Source: Pusillimonas sp035515275 (GTDB lineage Bacteria; Pseudomonadota; Gammaproteobacteria; Burkholderiales; Burkholderiaceae_B). From it: a DNA stretch of 14,908 nucleotides. Positions 1 to 7,076 of this stretch are shown here, piece after piece. Numbering within the stretch: position 1 is the stretch's first letter; every line of letters begins with the position of its first letter. The notes beneath the pieces were generated by a model. That model was given only the letters and a program-made list of their open reading frames with translations, was not told where the DNA came from and did not search any database. The stretch lies in NCBI RefSeq assembly GCF_035515275.1, contig NZ_DATJBQ010000022.1, positions 1 through 14,908 on the forward strand. Direction: 5' to 3'. Position numbers and translations under genes: made by a program.

Positions 1-483
1 TTCGACTTCGACGATGCCGTGCTGATGCCCCCGCACCAGGCCGCTGACATGATCTGGTACGCCGACCTTATCGGTAAGGGTGCCGACGGCAAGCCTACCG
101 GCTGGGCCGACATCCATCCGCGCCTGTTTACTGCCAACGCCGACCAAGACGTTTATGTGGTTGGCGACGCAATGGGGTTCATTTCCGACCAGTTTGGCCA
201 TTACCCCAAAAGCGCCCACGTGGCCCATGCCGTCGGCAAGATTGTGGCGCAGAACATTGCCGAACGCGTGGCGGGCAAAGAGGTCGTAGCGGTATTGCCC
301 GACAACCTTTGCTACATGATGGTCAATGGCGACCCTCAAGAAGAAATCTCGGTTGTCTTCGAGTATGCGCTCGACCCCAACGGCAAGGTCTTGCAAACCC
401 AAATCGACATGGACGTACGTTCGGCCGATCTGGTTGCCAAAGACTTTGAATGGATCAAAACCCGTTTTAATGACTTTCTTTAA
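1..483 (+). CDS. fccB: Flavocytochrome c sulfide dehydrogenase, flavoprotein subunit (3' part only)
   Basis: Only the last 160 codons are present, and the reading frame is open from base 1. In this family an FAD-binding subunit oxidises sulfide in the periplasm and passes electrons to a c-type cytochrome (FccA, or an equivalent). The sequence shows the second FAD-contact motif (DVYVVGDAMG, about residues 45-54), followed by the family's C-terminal domain with its NLCYMM segment. The Cys there aligns with the NTCY cysteine that helps form the redox disulfide near the flavin in family members. The stop codon is one base before soxY, so this gene is the upstream member of a fccB-soxY-soxZ transcript. 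The start, signal peptide and first FAD motif lie outside the window. SoxF is a synonym for the same family when it sits in sox operons, so the exact symbol is uncertain while the family is not. Confidence 0.88.
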   Translation, partial: FDFDDAVLMPPHQAADMIWYADLIGKGADGKPTGWADIHPRLFTANADQDVYVVGDAMGFISDQFGHYPKSAHVAHAVGKIVAQNIAERVAGKEVVAVLPDNLCYMMVNGDPQEEISVVFEYALDPNGKVLQTQIDMDVRSADLVAKDFEWIKTRFNDFL

Positions 484-484
484 T

Positions 485-970
485 ATGTCCCGACAAGTTT
501 CAACCAAGCGGCGCCAGTTGCTCGAGGGCGCCGCAATGGGGCTTGGCATTGTCCTGCTGCCCATGGCTGGGCGAGCACAAACCCAGGCACCGCTCCAGGC
601 CGCCGACCCCGCCCAGGTGCAGGCAATTGTCGACGCGTTTCTTGACGGTGCCAAGCCACTGGCTCAAGGAATTACCCTTGACATGCCGGTGCTGGGCGAC
701 AACCCGGCATCCGTGCCTGTCAAGGTGCGCGTCGACCTGCCCATGACCCCGCAGTCGTACTGCAAAGAAATCATCATTCTGGCCGAGGGCAACCCTCGTC
801 CGCTGGCGTGTCGTTTCAAGTTCACGCCGTTGGCGGGCTCGGCAGAAGTTGCCGTGCGCTTGCGCCTTATCGAAACCCAGGCCGTACAGGCCCTGGCTCG
901 CATGAGCGACGGCCGGGTCCTGGCAGCACGTCAGCACATCACCGTCACGGCCGGCGGCTGTGGGATGTAA
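485..970 (+). CDS. soxY: Thiosulfate-oxidation carrier protein SoxY
   Basis: SoxY (161 aa) is the periplasmic swinging-arm carrier of the Sox system. Its C-terminal cysteine holds the sulfur substrate while SoxAX, SoxB and SoxCD act on it, and it works as a heterodimer with SoxZ. Residues 7-30 form a twin-arginine signal (TKRRQLL, then a hydrophobic stretch and a probable cut after AGRAQ). The core has the family block LAEGNPRPLACRFKFTP (about 99-115), and the protein ends in GGCGM with carrier Cys159. Family members usually end in GGCGG. Two further cysteines, Cys93 and Cys109, flank the core block, where remembered SoxY sequences have none. The ATG lies one base after the fccB stop, implying translational coupling. 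An in-frame open stretch continues upstream inside fccB, but the signal peptide fixes the start here. Confidence 0.92.
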   Translation: MSRQVSTKRRQLLEGAAMGLGIVLLPMAGRAQTQAPLQAADPAQVQAIVDAFLDGAKPLAQGITLDMPVLGDNPASVPVKVRVDLPMTPQSYCKEIIILAEGNPRPLACRFKFTPLAGSAEVAVRLRLIETQAVQALARMSDGRVLAARQHITVTAGGCGM

Positions 971-978
971 GGTCAAAA

Positions 979-1305
979 ATGAGTCAACCACGTATCTGGA
1001 TCAGCAACGCCACGCCCGATCAGGGCGAACTCGTGCGCGTACGCGCCCTGATTGAACACCGTATGGAAACCGGCCTGCGCGCTGGGGCCGACGGCAAGCC
1101 TGTCGCGCGCAATATCGTCTCTGAATTTCAGGCTCGACTGAACGACGACCTGTTATTCGAGTGGCAACCCGAAACCGCAATTTCCCAAAATCCCTATATT
1201 GAATTTACGTTCGTGGCGACCAAGTCGGGCCGGTTGAACATGACCTGGACCGATGACAGCGGCGCCGTGGTAACCGGCAGCACGACTGTAACAGTCAAGG
1301 GCTAG
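979..1305 (+). CDS. soxZ: Thiosulfate-oxidation protein SoxZ
   Basis: SoxZ (108 aa, the usual length) is the partner of SoxY in the sulfur-carrier complex. The SoxZ fold is recognisable from an N-terminal strand region with the LIEHRMETGLR segment, a central NPYIEFTFVATKSG block (about residues 71-84) and a C-terminal strand ending in TVTVKG. No signal peptide is visible, as is normal for SoxZ, which is exported together with SoxY by the Tat route. The gene starts 8 bases after the soxY stop, so the two are cotranscribed. No further sox gene follows: the next gene is on the opposite strand. This makes soxZ the end of the operon on this side. Confidence 0.93.
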   Translation: MSQPRIWISNATPDQGELVRVRALIEHRMETGLRAGADGKPVARNIVSEFQARLNDDLLFEWQPETAISQNPYIEFTFVATKSGRLNMTWTDDSGAVVTGSTTVTVKG

Positions 1306-1356
1306 AGCTCCCGTTCATTCTTGGCCATGCCACCGTGCGTGACGCCGTGTGGCGGG

Positions 1357-2982
1357 TCAGGGCTTGTCAGGGTCTGTTTTCGTGGCGTCGCGCTGCTTGT
1401 CCTTCGTGCAGCTTTCGGCCAGTGCAAGATAATGGCTTACCCGCCATATATGGTTGCCCGCGCGCTCGAACCAACGGTAGACGTCGGTGATGCGCAAGGG
1501 GGGTGGGGTGTTGTTGCCGTTGTTGTTCCCGCCCAGCAGGCCCAAGCGTACGCGCTGCATCAGTTGGTTAAGCGATGCCGCCCCGGCTTCGACCTGTTCC
1601 AGCCAATCACTCGAGGCTTCTCCGTTCAAGCCTTTTCGGGCCAGGGCAAGCATGAGGCTTGCCTGATTCACAGCGTCTTCGTACAGGCTGTTGCCGAAAT
1701 CGGCGCCGTTGTTCAGCACCTGGCGCAATCGGTTGCTGAGTCGCAGCAGGTGGTCTGTGGCATGCAATTGAGCGCTGCGCTGCTCGTTCATGGCGTCGTC
1801 GTCGGCGGGCATCTGGATACGAGCCACGAACTCGTAAGCTTCGTCCAGCAGGGCATCGATGCGTGTGAGCGTGTCGCGTGTGGCGGGCGGCGCAGACGAG
1901 CTCAGCATCTGTTCGTATAGGTCAAAAAGCTGATTCGCGATGCCTTCGAGCATTCTTTGCGAAGCCTCGAGCGCCACGGTGGGAAGGCTTAGCAGGCTGG
2001 CATCCAGATGGTGCTCGACTCGGGTGGTTCGTTCGGGAACCAGCCGCTTTACCAGCCTGGCGAAGTGGTTGATGAAGGGCAGGAACAGGGCGGCGGCCAG
2101 GGCCATGAACAATGTATGAAAGGCTGCCAGCGCAATGGCCCCGGGCTCGGCGTTTACATAGCCGGTTGCGGCTGCGACCAGATGCAGGAACAGCGGCAGC
2201 AGCAATAGCGCGATGACGCCCGCCGCCACGTTGAACAAAATATAAGCAATAGCCGTGCGCTTGGCATAGACCGTGCCCCCGATGGACACCAGCACGCCGG
2301 TCAGTGTGGTGCCGATAGACGCCCCCACCACCACGGCGGCGGCTTGGGCAAAATTGATGGCGCCGGCGTCAAGTGCGGTAAGTGTCATGGCGATGGCCGC
2401 GCTTGAAGACTGCAATACGGCCGTCAGCACCAGGCCAATCACGACGACCAGCGCATAGGCCCCGACGCCGCCTGTGGGAAGGTGGGCCAGACTGAACATG
2501 GCCGCTATGCCCTGCATGCCTTCCTGCAGGGTGCTCAGCCCCAGAAACAGCATGCCGAACCCTGCCAGGGCGCGGCCCACCTCGGCGACCTGGCCTTTGG
2601 ACAACAGTTTCAGCAGGGCGCCAATACCGATAAGCGGCAGCGTGTAAAAACCCAGACTGATCTTCAGGCCCAGGCCGGATACGATCCAGCCGGTAGCCGT
2701 ATTACCCACGCTGGCCCCAATAACGACACCGATGGCTTGTGTGTAGGTAATCAAGCCGGCACTGACAAAGCCGATCAGCGTAACGGTGGTGGCTGTTGAT
2801 GATTGCGCCAGTGCTGTAATTAGAGCCCCTGAGGCAAACGCCCGTAGCGGACGCCCCGTAAATGCCAATAGCACGCGAGGCAGCGAACCGCCGGCGAAAG
2901 CCACCAGACCCTCCGACAACAGCGTCATGCCGATGAGAAAAAGGCCCAAACCCCCTGCGAAGGGAAAAAAGACGTCAAGCAT
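1357..2982 (-). CDS. Na+/phosphate cotransporter family protein with PhoU-like C-terminal domain
   Basis: This 541-aa inner-membrane protein belongs to the bacterial NptA/YjbB-like Na/Pi-cotransporter group. From the ATG at 2982 it opens with the family's typical first helix (FAGGLGLFLIGMTLLSEGL). It carries the two inverted-repeat signature motifs, QSSTATT in the first half and QSSSAAI in the second, which form the ion/phosphate site in SLC34-type transporters. Several hydrophobic helices occupy about residues 1-320. The last 200 residues are helical and soluble, resembling PhoU. A TTG codon ten residues upstream (3012) is also open, but neither start has a clear Shine-Dalgarno sequence, and the ATG matches the usual family N-terminus better. 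The gene converges on soxZ with about 50 bases between. Whether it imports or exports phosphate cannot be read from the sequence. Confidence 0.88.
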   Translation of the reverse strand: MLDVFFPFAGGLGLFLIGMTLLSEGLVAFAGGSLPRVLLAFTGRPLRAFASGALITALAQSSTATTVTLIGFVSAGLITYTQAIGVVIGASVGNTATGWIVSGLGLKISLGFYTLPLIGIGALLKLLSKGQVAEVGRALAGFGMLFLGLSTLQEGMQGIAAMFSLAHLPTGGVGAYALVVVIGLVLTAVLQSSSAAIAMTLTALDAGAINFAQAAAVVVGASIGTTLTGVLVSIGGTVYAKRTAIAYILFNVAAGVIALLLLPLFLHLVAAATGYVNAEPGAIALAAFHTLFMALAAALFLPFINHFARLVKRLVPERTTRVEHHLDASLLSLPTVALEASQRMLEGIANQLFDLYEQMLSSSAPPATRDTLTRIDALLDEAYEFVARIQMPADDDAMNEQRSAQLHATDHLLRLSNRLRQVLNNGADFGNSLYEDAVNQASLMLALARKGLNGEASSDWLEQVEAGAASLNQLMQRVRLGLLGGNNNGNNTPPPLRITDVYRWFERAGNHIWRVSHYLALAESCTKDKQRDATKTDPDKP

Positions 2983-3146
2983 GAACGAAATATGGAAAGT
3001 TTTGAAGTTCAAAGTATAGGGCCGATTTTGCTGGAGCCTGCCATGGCAAGCCGCTTACGCTCAGCGGGAAACAGCGCTACCATCGAAAGCATGAGATCGA
3101 AGAAATCACCAGGTTGTTTTTTATATGGATAACTGTTTGCACGGCC

Positions 3147-3152
3147 AAAGGA
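3147..3152 (+). promoter_or_regulatory. Ribosome binding site for the 3160 gene
   Basis: The sequence AAAGGA lies seven bases before the ATG at 3160. It supports this start over later in-frame ATGs and keeps the N-terminal membrane segment in the protein. Confidence 0.6.
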
Positions 3153-3159
3153 CATTCGC

Positions 3160-4065
3160 ATGAGCCATGGGTTCAGTCGCCGGGTCTGGGTTGTCCTGAT
3201 CGCAGCGGTCGCTCTTGCTGCGGGTGCTTTAGCTGCCTTGGGTCTGGGTGGCGCGCCAATGGTAGCCGGCCCGCGCCTAATACACGAAGAGCCGTCGCAG
3301 TTCGCCCCTGTCGTGGTGTTTGATCACAATGGTGAGCGCTGCATGAGCTTCAACACCATCGACGATGCCGGCCGCCAAACCTGCTTTCGGTTAAGCGACC
3401 CCGACAAAATGGTGTTCGAGTACACCCGAATGATGACCAGCGCCTTGTTTGCGGTGCCGGCACCCAATAGCGTGCTGGTTATCGGCTTGGGCGGAGGCAC
3501 CTTGCCCACCGCTTTGGCCGGAATATTGCCCCACGCAGTGATAGACAGCGTCGAAATCGACCCGGCGGTCGTGCAGGTGGCGCAAACATTCTTTGGCTAC
3601 AGGCCGGGGCCCCGGCAGCGGGTGTTCGTGCAAGACGGTCGCGAGTTTGTCGAGCAGGCCGGCCGTAGCGGCGCAAGCTACGACCTGATCATGCTCGATG
3701 CATTCGATGTCGACTATATTCCCGCCCACTTGCTGACGGTGGAGTTTCTGCAGCAGGTCAAAGCCATTCTTGCCCCTGAAGGCGCACTGGTTGCGAACTC
3801 TTTTGCCCGTAGCGACATGTACGAGCGCGAGTCGGCCACTTATGCAGCCGTATTTGGTGCTTTCTTTAACCTGCGTAGCCGTCTCGACGGCAACCGCGTC
3901 ATTATTGCCATGCCGGGGGGCTTGCCGCCCCACACCATACTGGAGCAAAACGCGCAGGCGCTGTCCGGCCGGCTGGCGCCTTTTGGTATTGACGTCGAAA
4001 CGGCGTTGTCACGGTTTTCTGCAAAGCCGGACTGGAACGATGAGGCTCAGCCGCTGAGAGACTGA
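3160..4065 (+). CDS. Membrane-anchored spermidine-synthase-like methyltransferase-fold protein
   Basis: This 301-aa protein has a single N-terminal hydrophobic segment (about residues 9-35), so it is either anchored in the inner membrane or exported. The rest has the Rossmann fold of the SpeE family: nucleotide loop GLGGGTLP (109-116), acidic residue after strand 2 (VEID, 132-134), QDGREF (158-163), and YDLIMLDAFD (174-183), where Asp180 matches the catalytic aspartate of aminopropyltransferases. It is longer than a plain spermidine synthase only at the N-terminus. No speD (decarboxylase) is nearby, so true spermidine synthesis is not supported by context. Such anchored SpeE-like proteins are commonly annotated as fused-MFS/spermidine-synthase relatives of unknown substrate. 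It diverges from the phosphate transporter gene and converges on the asparaginase gene. Confidence 0.82.
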   Translation: MSHGFSRRVWVVLIAAVALAAGALAALGLGGAPMVAGPRLIHEEPSQFAPVVVFDHNGERCMSFNTIDDAGRQTCFRLSDPDKMVFEYTRMMTSALFAVPAPNSVLVIGLGGGTLPTALAGILPHAVIDSVEIDPAVVQVAQTFFGYRPGPRQRVFVQDGREFVEQAGRSGASYDLIMLDAFDVDYIPAHLLTVEFLQQVKAILAPEGALVANSFARSDMYERESATYAAVFGAFFNLRSRLDGNRVIIAMPGGLPPHTILEQNAQALSGRLAPFGIDVETALSRFSAKPDWNDEAQPLRD

Positions 4066-4088
4066 AAAAAGCCGCCTTGCGTGGCGCT
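4065..4088 (-). terminator. Rho-independent terminator of the asparaginase gene
   Basis: Read on the minus strand, AGCGCC, a six-base loop and GGCGGCT form a six-pair GC-rich stem with one bulged G. Six T residues follow directly, which is the layout of an intrinsic terminator. The stem starts inside the asparaginase stop codon region, and the T run overlaps the stop codon of the convergent gene ending at 4065. The stem is short, hence moderate confidence. Confidence 0.5.
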
Positions 4089-5064
4089 ACTGATCGAAAG
4101 CCTCGAAAGCCGCCTTGATCTCTTGGGGCTTAAGGTCTGAACCAATGGCCACCGACAGCAACAAACGCGCCTTGTGCGCAGAAAGCCAGCCGGCCGGAAT
4201 AAGGCCGCGCTTGAGCAGGTCAATTTCCGATCCCGGGAAGCCGTAGGTGCTTCTGAAGATGGGCCCGCCGACCACTCGCGAAGCCAGCACCACCGGCATT
4301 TTTTGTGCCGTCGCTTCTAAGGCGGATGCCCATTTTTCGGGCGTGTGTCCGACACCCATCGCTTCGATGACGACGCCTTCGTAGCCTAAGCCGGGAAGGG
4401 CGGAAAGCAGGTCGGTGTCGTCATCGAGGCTGACCTTGAGCAGTGCGACCTTGCCAAAGCGCGCGGGCGTAAAATGAGGCAGGCCCGAGGTGCCCAGTGT
4501 GCGAACCATGCGTGCTGTGCCTTCCATGAAATAACCCAGCGGCCCGCCGTTGGGCGACTGGAATGAGCTGGTCAGCCCCTTGTGCATTTTTTCGACGGCA
4601 GCCGCGTGGTGGATTTCATCGTTCAGCACAACCAGTACACCCTGGCCCCGTGCGTTGTGACCGACTGCGGTGGCGACGGCTGCTGTGAGGTTGGCCGGGC
4701 CGTCGGCACTCGGCGCCGCCGCTCCACGCATGGCGCCGGTAACCACCAACGGAGCTTGACCGCGATGCAGCAGTTGCAACAGGAAACTGGTTTCGTCGAT
4801 GGTGTCAGTACCTTGTACGACCACAAAGCCATGAGCCTGCGTGTCAGCAGCAATGTCTTTAGCCACCTGTGCGATTTCAGCCATGGCCAGCGAGGCGCCG
4901 GGCTTGAGAAACGGCGTATGTACATTCAGACGGGCCAGTTGCGCCAGGCCGGGCACGCCGGATGTAAGGTCAGCGCCGGTAAGTGTCGGTGTGATTCCAT
5001 CGGCGCCGGGCGCCATGGTTATGGTGCCGCCCAGTACATAGACATTGACTACGGGCAAGGTCAT
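4087..5064 (-). CDS. Asparaginase-family protein (L-asparaginase/glutaminase fold)
   Basis: The family hydrolyses L-asparagine, and often glutamine, to the acid and ammonia. This 325-aa protein has the usual length and no signal peptide, so a cytoplasmic enzyme is likely. Seen: the first active-site Thr in LGGTI (Thr14), the second triad in VVQGTDTIDET (Thr86, Asp87), and a Lys in the position of the catalytic lysine (Lys159, in VEKMHKG). The flexible N-terminal loop between residues 15 and 40, which in type I/II enzymes supplies a catalytic Tyr, contains no Tyr here. Substrate and activity are therefore less certain than the fold. A strong AGGAG lies seven bases upstream of the ATG. The gene starts 36 bases after the YchJ-family gene, so both are probably on one transcript. 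Confidence 0.88.
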   Translation of the reverse strand: MTLPVVNVYVLGGTITMAPGADGITPTLTGADLTSGVPGLAQLARLNVHTPFLKPGASLAMAEIAQVAKDIAADTQAHGFVVVQGTDTIDETSFLLQLLHRGQAPLVVTGAMRGAAAPSADGPANLTAAVATAVGHNARGQGVLVVLNDEIHHAAAVEKMHKGLTSSFQSPNGGPLGYFMEGTARMVRTLGTSGLPHFTPARFGKVALLKVSLDDDTDLLSALPGLGYEGVVIEAMGVGHTPEKWASALEATAQKMPVVLASRVVGGPIFRSTYGFPGSEIDLLKRGLIPAGWLSAHKARLLLSVAIGSDLKPQEIKAAFEAFDQ

Positions 5065-5100
5065 GCCAGGTCTCCTGATTATTGTGTTCTGGTCGGCAAT

Positions 5101-5505
5101 TTAGAACTCGCCGTCAAGATAAAGCCATATTCCGTCTTCGCGCACGAACCGGCTCGTTTCATGCAGGCGCAGCGCGCGTCCATTATGGCGCGATCTGGCT
5201 ACGAACTCTACGGTGGCGTGGTTCTGGTCATTCTGCCAGTGGCCGCGCACTTCAAGGCCCAGCCACTGAGTGCCGGGCTCGTTCTTATCAAGCGCGGCAG
5301 GGCGAGTGCTGGGATGCCAGGTATCCAGCAGGTAGTCCAGTTCGTCCAGCACGAACGCGGTGTAACGCGACCGCATCAGTGCCGCAGCGTCTGGGGCCAT
5401 CAGGCGCAGGGGGCCATGGTGCCAGCGGCCGCAGCAGGCGTCATAGTTGACAGTGCTGCCGCAAGGGCACTGCGTTTGCACGCAAGACGGGCGTTTCTTC
5501 TTCAT
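5101..5505 (-). CDS. YchJ-family SEC-C motif protein
   Basis: This is a 134-aa member of the UPF0225/YchJ family, which has no established biochemical role. The N-terminus holds the SEC-C zinc-binding pattern CPCGS...YDACCG (Cys13, Cys15, Cys24, Cys25). The family core RYTAFVLDELDYLLDTWHPSTRP (about residues 48-68) and a final VREDGIWLYLDGEF strand segment follow. E. coli YchJ has a second SEC-C motif at its C-terminus that is absent here, as in many shorter family members. The frame is open further upstream to 5742, but that part overlaps the divergent DTW gene and lacks family similarity. The ATG at 5505, giving MKKKRPSC, is therefore chosen. No clear Shine-Dalgarno sequence is visible. It probably leads a two-gene unit with the asparaginase gene. 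Confidence 0.85.
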   Translation of the reverse strand: MKKKRPSCVQTQCPCGSTVNYDACCGRWHHGPLRLMAPDAAALMRSRYTAFVLDELDYLLDTWHPSTRPAALDKNEPGTQWLGLEVRGHWQNDQNHATVEFVARSRHNGRALRLHETSRFVREDGIWLYLDGEF

Positions 5506-5590
5506 GTTTACGGAGCGTAGAGTGGTAAGGATTAATGTTGCTGAAGTGTACCGGCTGGTGCGGTGTCGGCAGGTTTCGTAAACTCTGGCT

Positions 5591-6265
5591 ATGCCCCAAA
5601 TTGTTAAACCGTCGCGTGTGCGTTGTGCACGCTGCCTGCGCCCGGAATCGCACTGCCTGTGCAGCCATATTACCGTTGTGCCCAATCGTAGCCGCGTATT
5701 GATACTGCAGCATACCGACGAAGCAAGACACCCCTTGAACACCGCCAGGCTGGCCGTGCTGGGGTTGAAGAATGCCGAGCTGCTCGTGGGTGAATGGTTT
5801 CCTCAACTAAACGACCTGCTTGCTTCGGCTGCCAACCCGATACTGCTGTTTCCGGCAAGTGAACACGCCCTGGCGCCTGTGCGGGTAGCGGCCGACGGCC
5901 AGACCACCGAGCCGCCCTTGCTGGTGGTGCCCGACGGTACTTGGCGCATGGCGCGTAAAATTATTCGGGCCAACCCGGTATTGGGCAGTTTGCCCCGCCT
6001 TACGCTTCCGCTTGGCGCAGCTTCCGAGTATCGTGTTCGCAAGGCGCGCGAACCCGCGGCAGTCTCCACGATCGAGGCCGTTGTTCGTGCTTTGTCGTTG
6101 CTGGAACCTCAGGGTAATTTTCAGCCATTGCTCAGGCCGTTTCATGTGCTGGTGCAGCAGCAGATACAGGCCATGGGGCCCGAGGTTTTTCACCGAAACC
6201 ACGCCATGCGCATACCTGGCCCTTTGCCCTCCAGTGATTACGCACAGGTGGGTCAGGAGCCCTGA
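5591..6265 (+). CDS. DTW-domain protein, probable tRNA-uridine aminocarboxypropyltransferase (TapT/YfiP-like)
   Basis: DTW-domain enzymes transfer the 3-amino-3-carboxypropyl group from S-adenosylmethionine to uridine in tRNA; E. coli TapT (YfiP) makes acp3U47. This 224-aa protein shows the family features in order: a four-cysteine zinc knuckle (Cys12, Cys15, Cys22, Cys24), QHTDEARHPLNTARL (40-54), the signature DGTW (115-118) and STIEA (159-163). The length is typical. The start is the first ATG in frame; no good Shine-Dalgarno sequence precedes it. Its stop overlaps the ArfB start (TGATG), so the two are translationally coupled. Which tRNA position is modified cannot be told from sequence alone. 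Confidence 0.87.
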   Translation: MPQIVKPSRVRCARCLRPESHCLCSHITVVPNRSRVLILQHTDEARHPLNTARLAVLGLKNAELLVGEWFPQLNDLLASAANPILLFPASEHALAPVRVAADGQTTEPPLLVVPDGTWRMARKIIRANPVLGSLPRLTLPLGAASEYRVRKAREPAAVSTIEAVVRALSLLEPQGNFQPLLRPFHVLVQQQIQAMGPEVFHRNHAMRIPGPLPSSDYAQVGQEP

Positions 6266-6669
6266 TGGTGACCCGGTATATTGTCTCTACCGATGAGTTA
6301 GTGTTTAGCGCTATTCGGGCCCAGGGCTCAGGCGGCCAGAACGTGAACAAGGTGTCCAGCGCCATTCACTTGCGTTTCTCCATTCCCGATTCGACCTTGC
6401 CCGACGAGATCAAACAGCGCTTGTTGGCACTGCGCGACCAGCGCATTACCGATGAGGGTGTGGTGGTGATCAAGGCTCAAAGCAGCCGCAGCCAGGAAAA
6501 GAACAAGCTAGAGGCTGTAGGACGGTTGCAAGAGCTGGTCGCCAGTGTGTCGCAACCTGCCAAGCCGCGCCGGCCCACCCGCCCCACATTGGGGTCAAAG
6601 CGCAAACGGCGTGAAGGTAAGTCGGCCCGGTCAGAGGTTAAAAAGCTGCGGGGCCGGGTGCTGCCTTAG
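6265..6669 (+). CDS. arfB: Peptidyl-tRNA hydrolase ArfB (alternative ribosome-rescue factor)
   Basis: ArfB (YaeJ) rescues ribosomes stalled at the 3' end of an mRNA by entering the empty mRNA channel and hydrolysing the peptidyl-tRNA. This 134-aa protein has the release-factor GGQ motif at residues 23-25 within AQGSGGQNVNKV. The rest of the domain I fold follows, including ITDEGVVVIKAQSSRSQEKN. A lysine/arginine-rich tail (about 98-134, with SKRKRREGKSARSEVKKLRG) corresponds to the tail that reads the empty mRNA tunnel. It is too short to be a normal release factor. The ATG overlaps the stop of the DTW gene by one base. Confidence 0.93.
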   Translation: MVTRYIVSTDELVFSAIRAQGSGGQNVNKVSSAIHLRFSIPDSTLPDEIKQRLLALRDQRITDEGVVVIKAQSSRSQEKNKLEAVGRLQELVASVSQPAKPRRPTRPTLGSKRKRREGKSARSEVKKLRGRVLP

Positions 6670-6745
6670 CCGGCTGTCAAAGCCTATACACTTCGCGTGC
6701 CTTCGACACTTTAGGCCCCTGAGCGGATCGCTGGATTACACCCGC

Positions 6746-7048
6746 TTATAGCCCCGGGAAGCGGTCAATTTTCGACAGCGGAATATTGGCGTCAAAAATC
6801 TTGAAACGCAGCCCTGTTACCCCCATGCCGGTAAGGCGGGCGGTGTGCATGTCTTTATAGGCGTTAAGTGTTTCAAGGTTTTCGAAGCAGTAAATGCCGC
6901 CGGCCTCGCCGGTTTCGGCGTTTTCGGTCCAGAGCTTCCAGACCAGACCGGGTTCATTGGCAATGCTTTGCGCCAGCCCCTGCATCATTTCGCTCATTTC
7001 TGCGCCGAACGGGCCGGGGGTGGGAAAGTCGACTTGTAGAATCTTCAT
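6746..7048 (-). CDS. YdhR-family putative monooxygenase
   Basis: This 100-aa protein closely resembles E. coli YdhR, a small dimeric ferredoxin-like (ABM) fold protein annotated as a putative monooxygenase. Its reaction is not firmly known. Shared segments include GPFG near residue 15, EPGLVWKLWTE (about 32-42), EAGGIYCFE (about 48-56), HTARL (about 68-72) and a final KIFDANIPLSKID. A strong GGAGG (7054-7058) lies five bases before the ATG. It follows the zinc alcohol dehydrogenase gene on the same strand with only 28 bases between them. This suggests cotranscription and a role linked to the same alcohol or aldehyde substrate. Confidence 0.87.
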   Translation of the reverse strand: MKILQVDFPTPGPFGAEMSEMMQGLAQSIANEPGLVWKLWTENAETGEAGGIYCFENLETLNAYKDMHTARLTGMGVTGLRFKIFDANIPLSKIDRFPGL

Positions 7049-7076
7049 GCGTGCCTCCGGTGGATCAAAGTTTGTG

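Noticed and set aside
1325..1356. Imperfect hairpin (CCACCGTGCG/CGCCGTGTGG) between soxZ and the phosphate transporter gene
   Set aside because: The pairing is interrupted and there is no T run on either strand; not enough for a terminator.
3051..3067. CCGCT/AGCGG inverted repeat in the gap upstream of the anchored SpeE-like gene
   Set aside because: Short stem, no T run and no partner copy; nothing ties it to a regulator.
4582..5520. Long open frame (312 codons) on the plus strand
   Set aside because: It runs antisense through both the asparaginase and YchJ genes, which have clear family motifs; a by-product of GC-rich codon bias.
5506..5742. N-terminal extension of the YchJ-family gene
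   Set aside because: The frame is open, but the extra residues are not family-like and overlap the start of the divergent DTW gene; the ATG at 5505 fits the family N-terminus.
6722..6748. TGAGCGG/CCGCTTA inverted repeat at the end of the ydhR-like gene
   Set aside because: Long loop, one wobble pair and no T run; likely chance.
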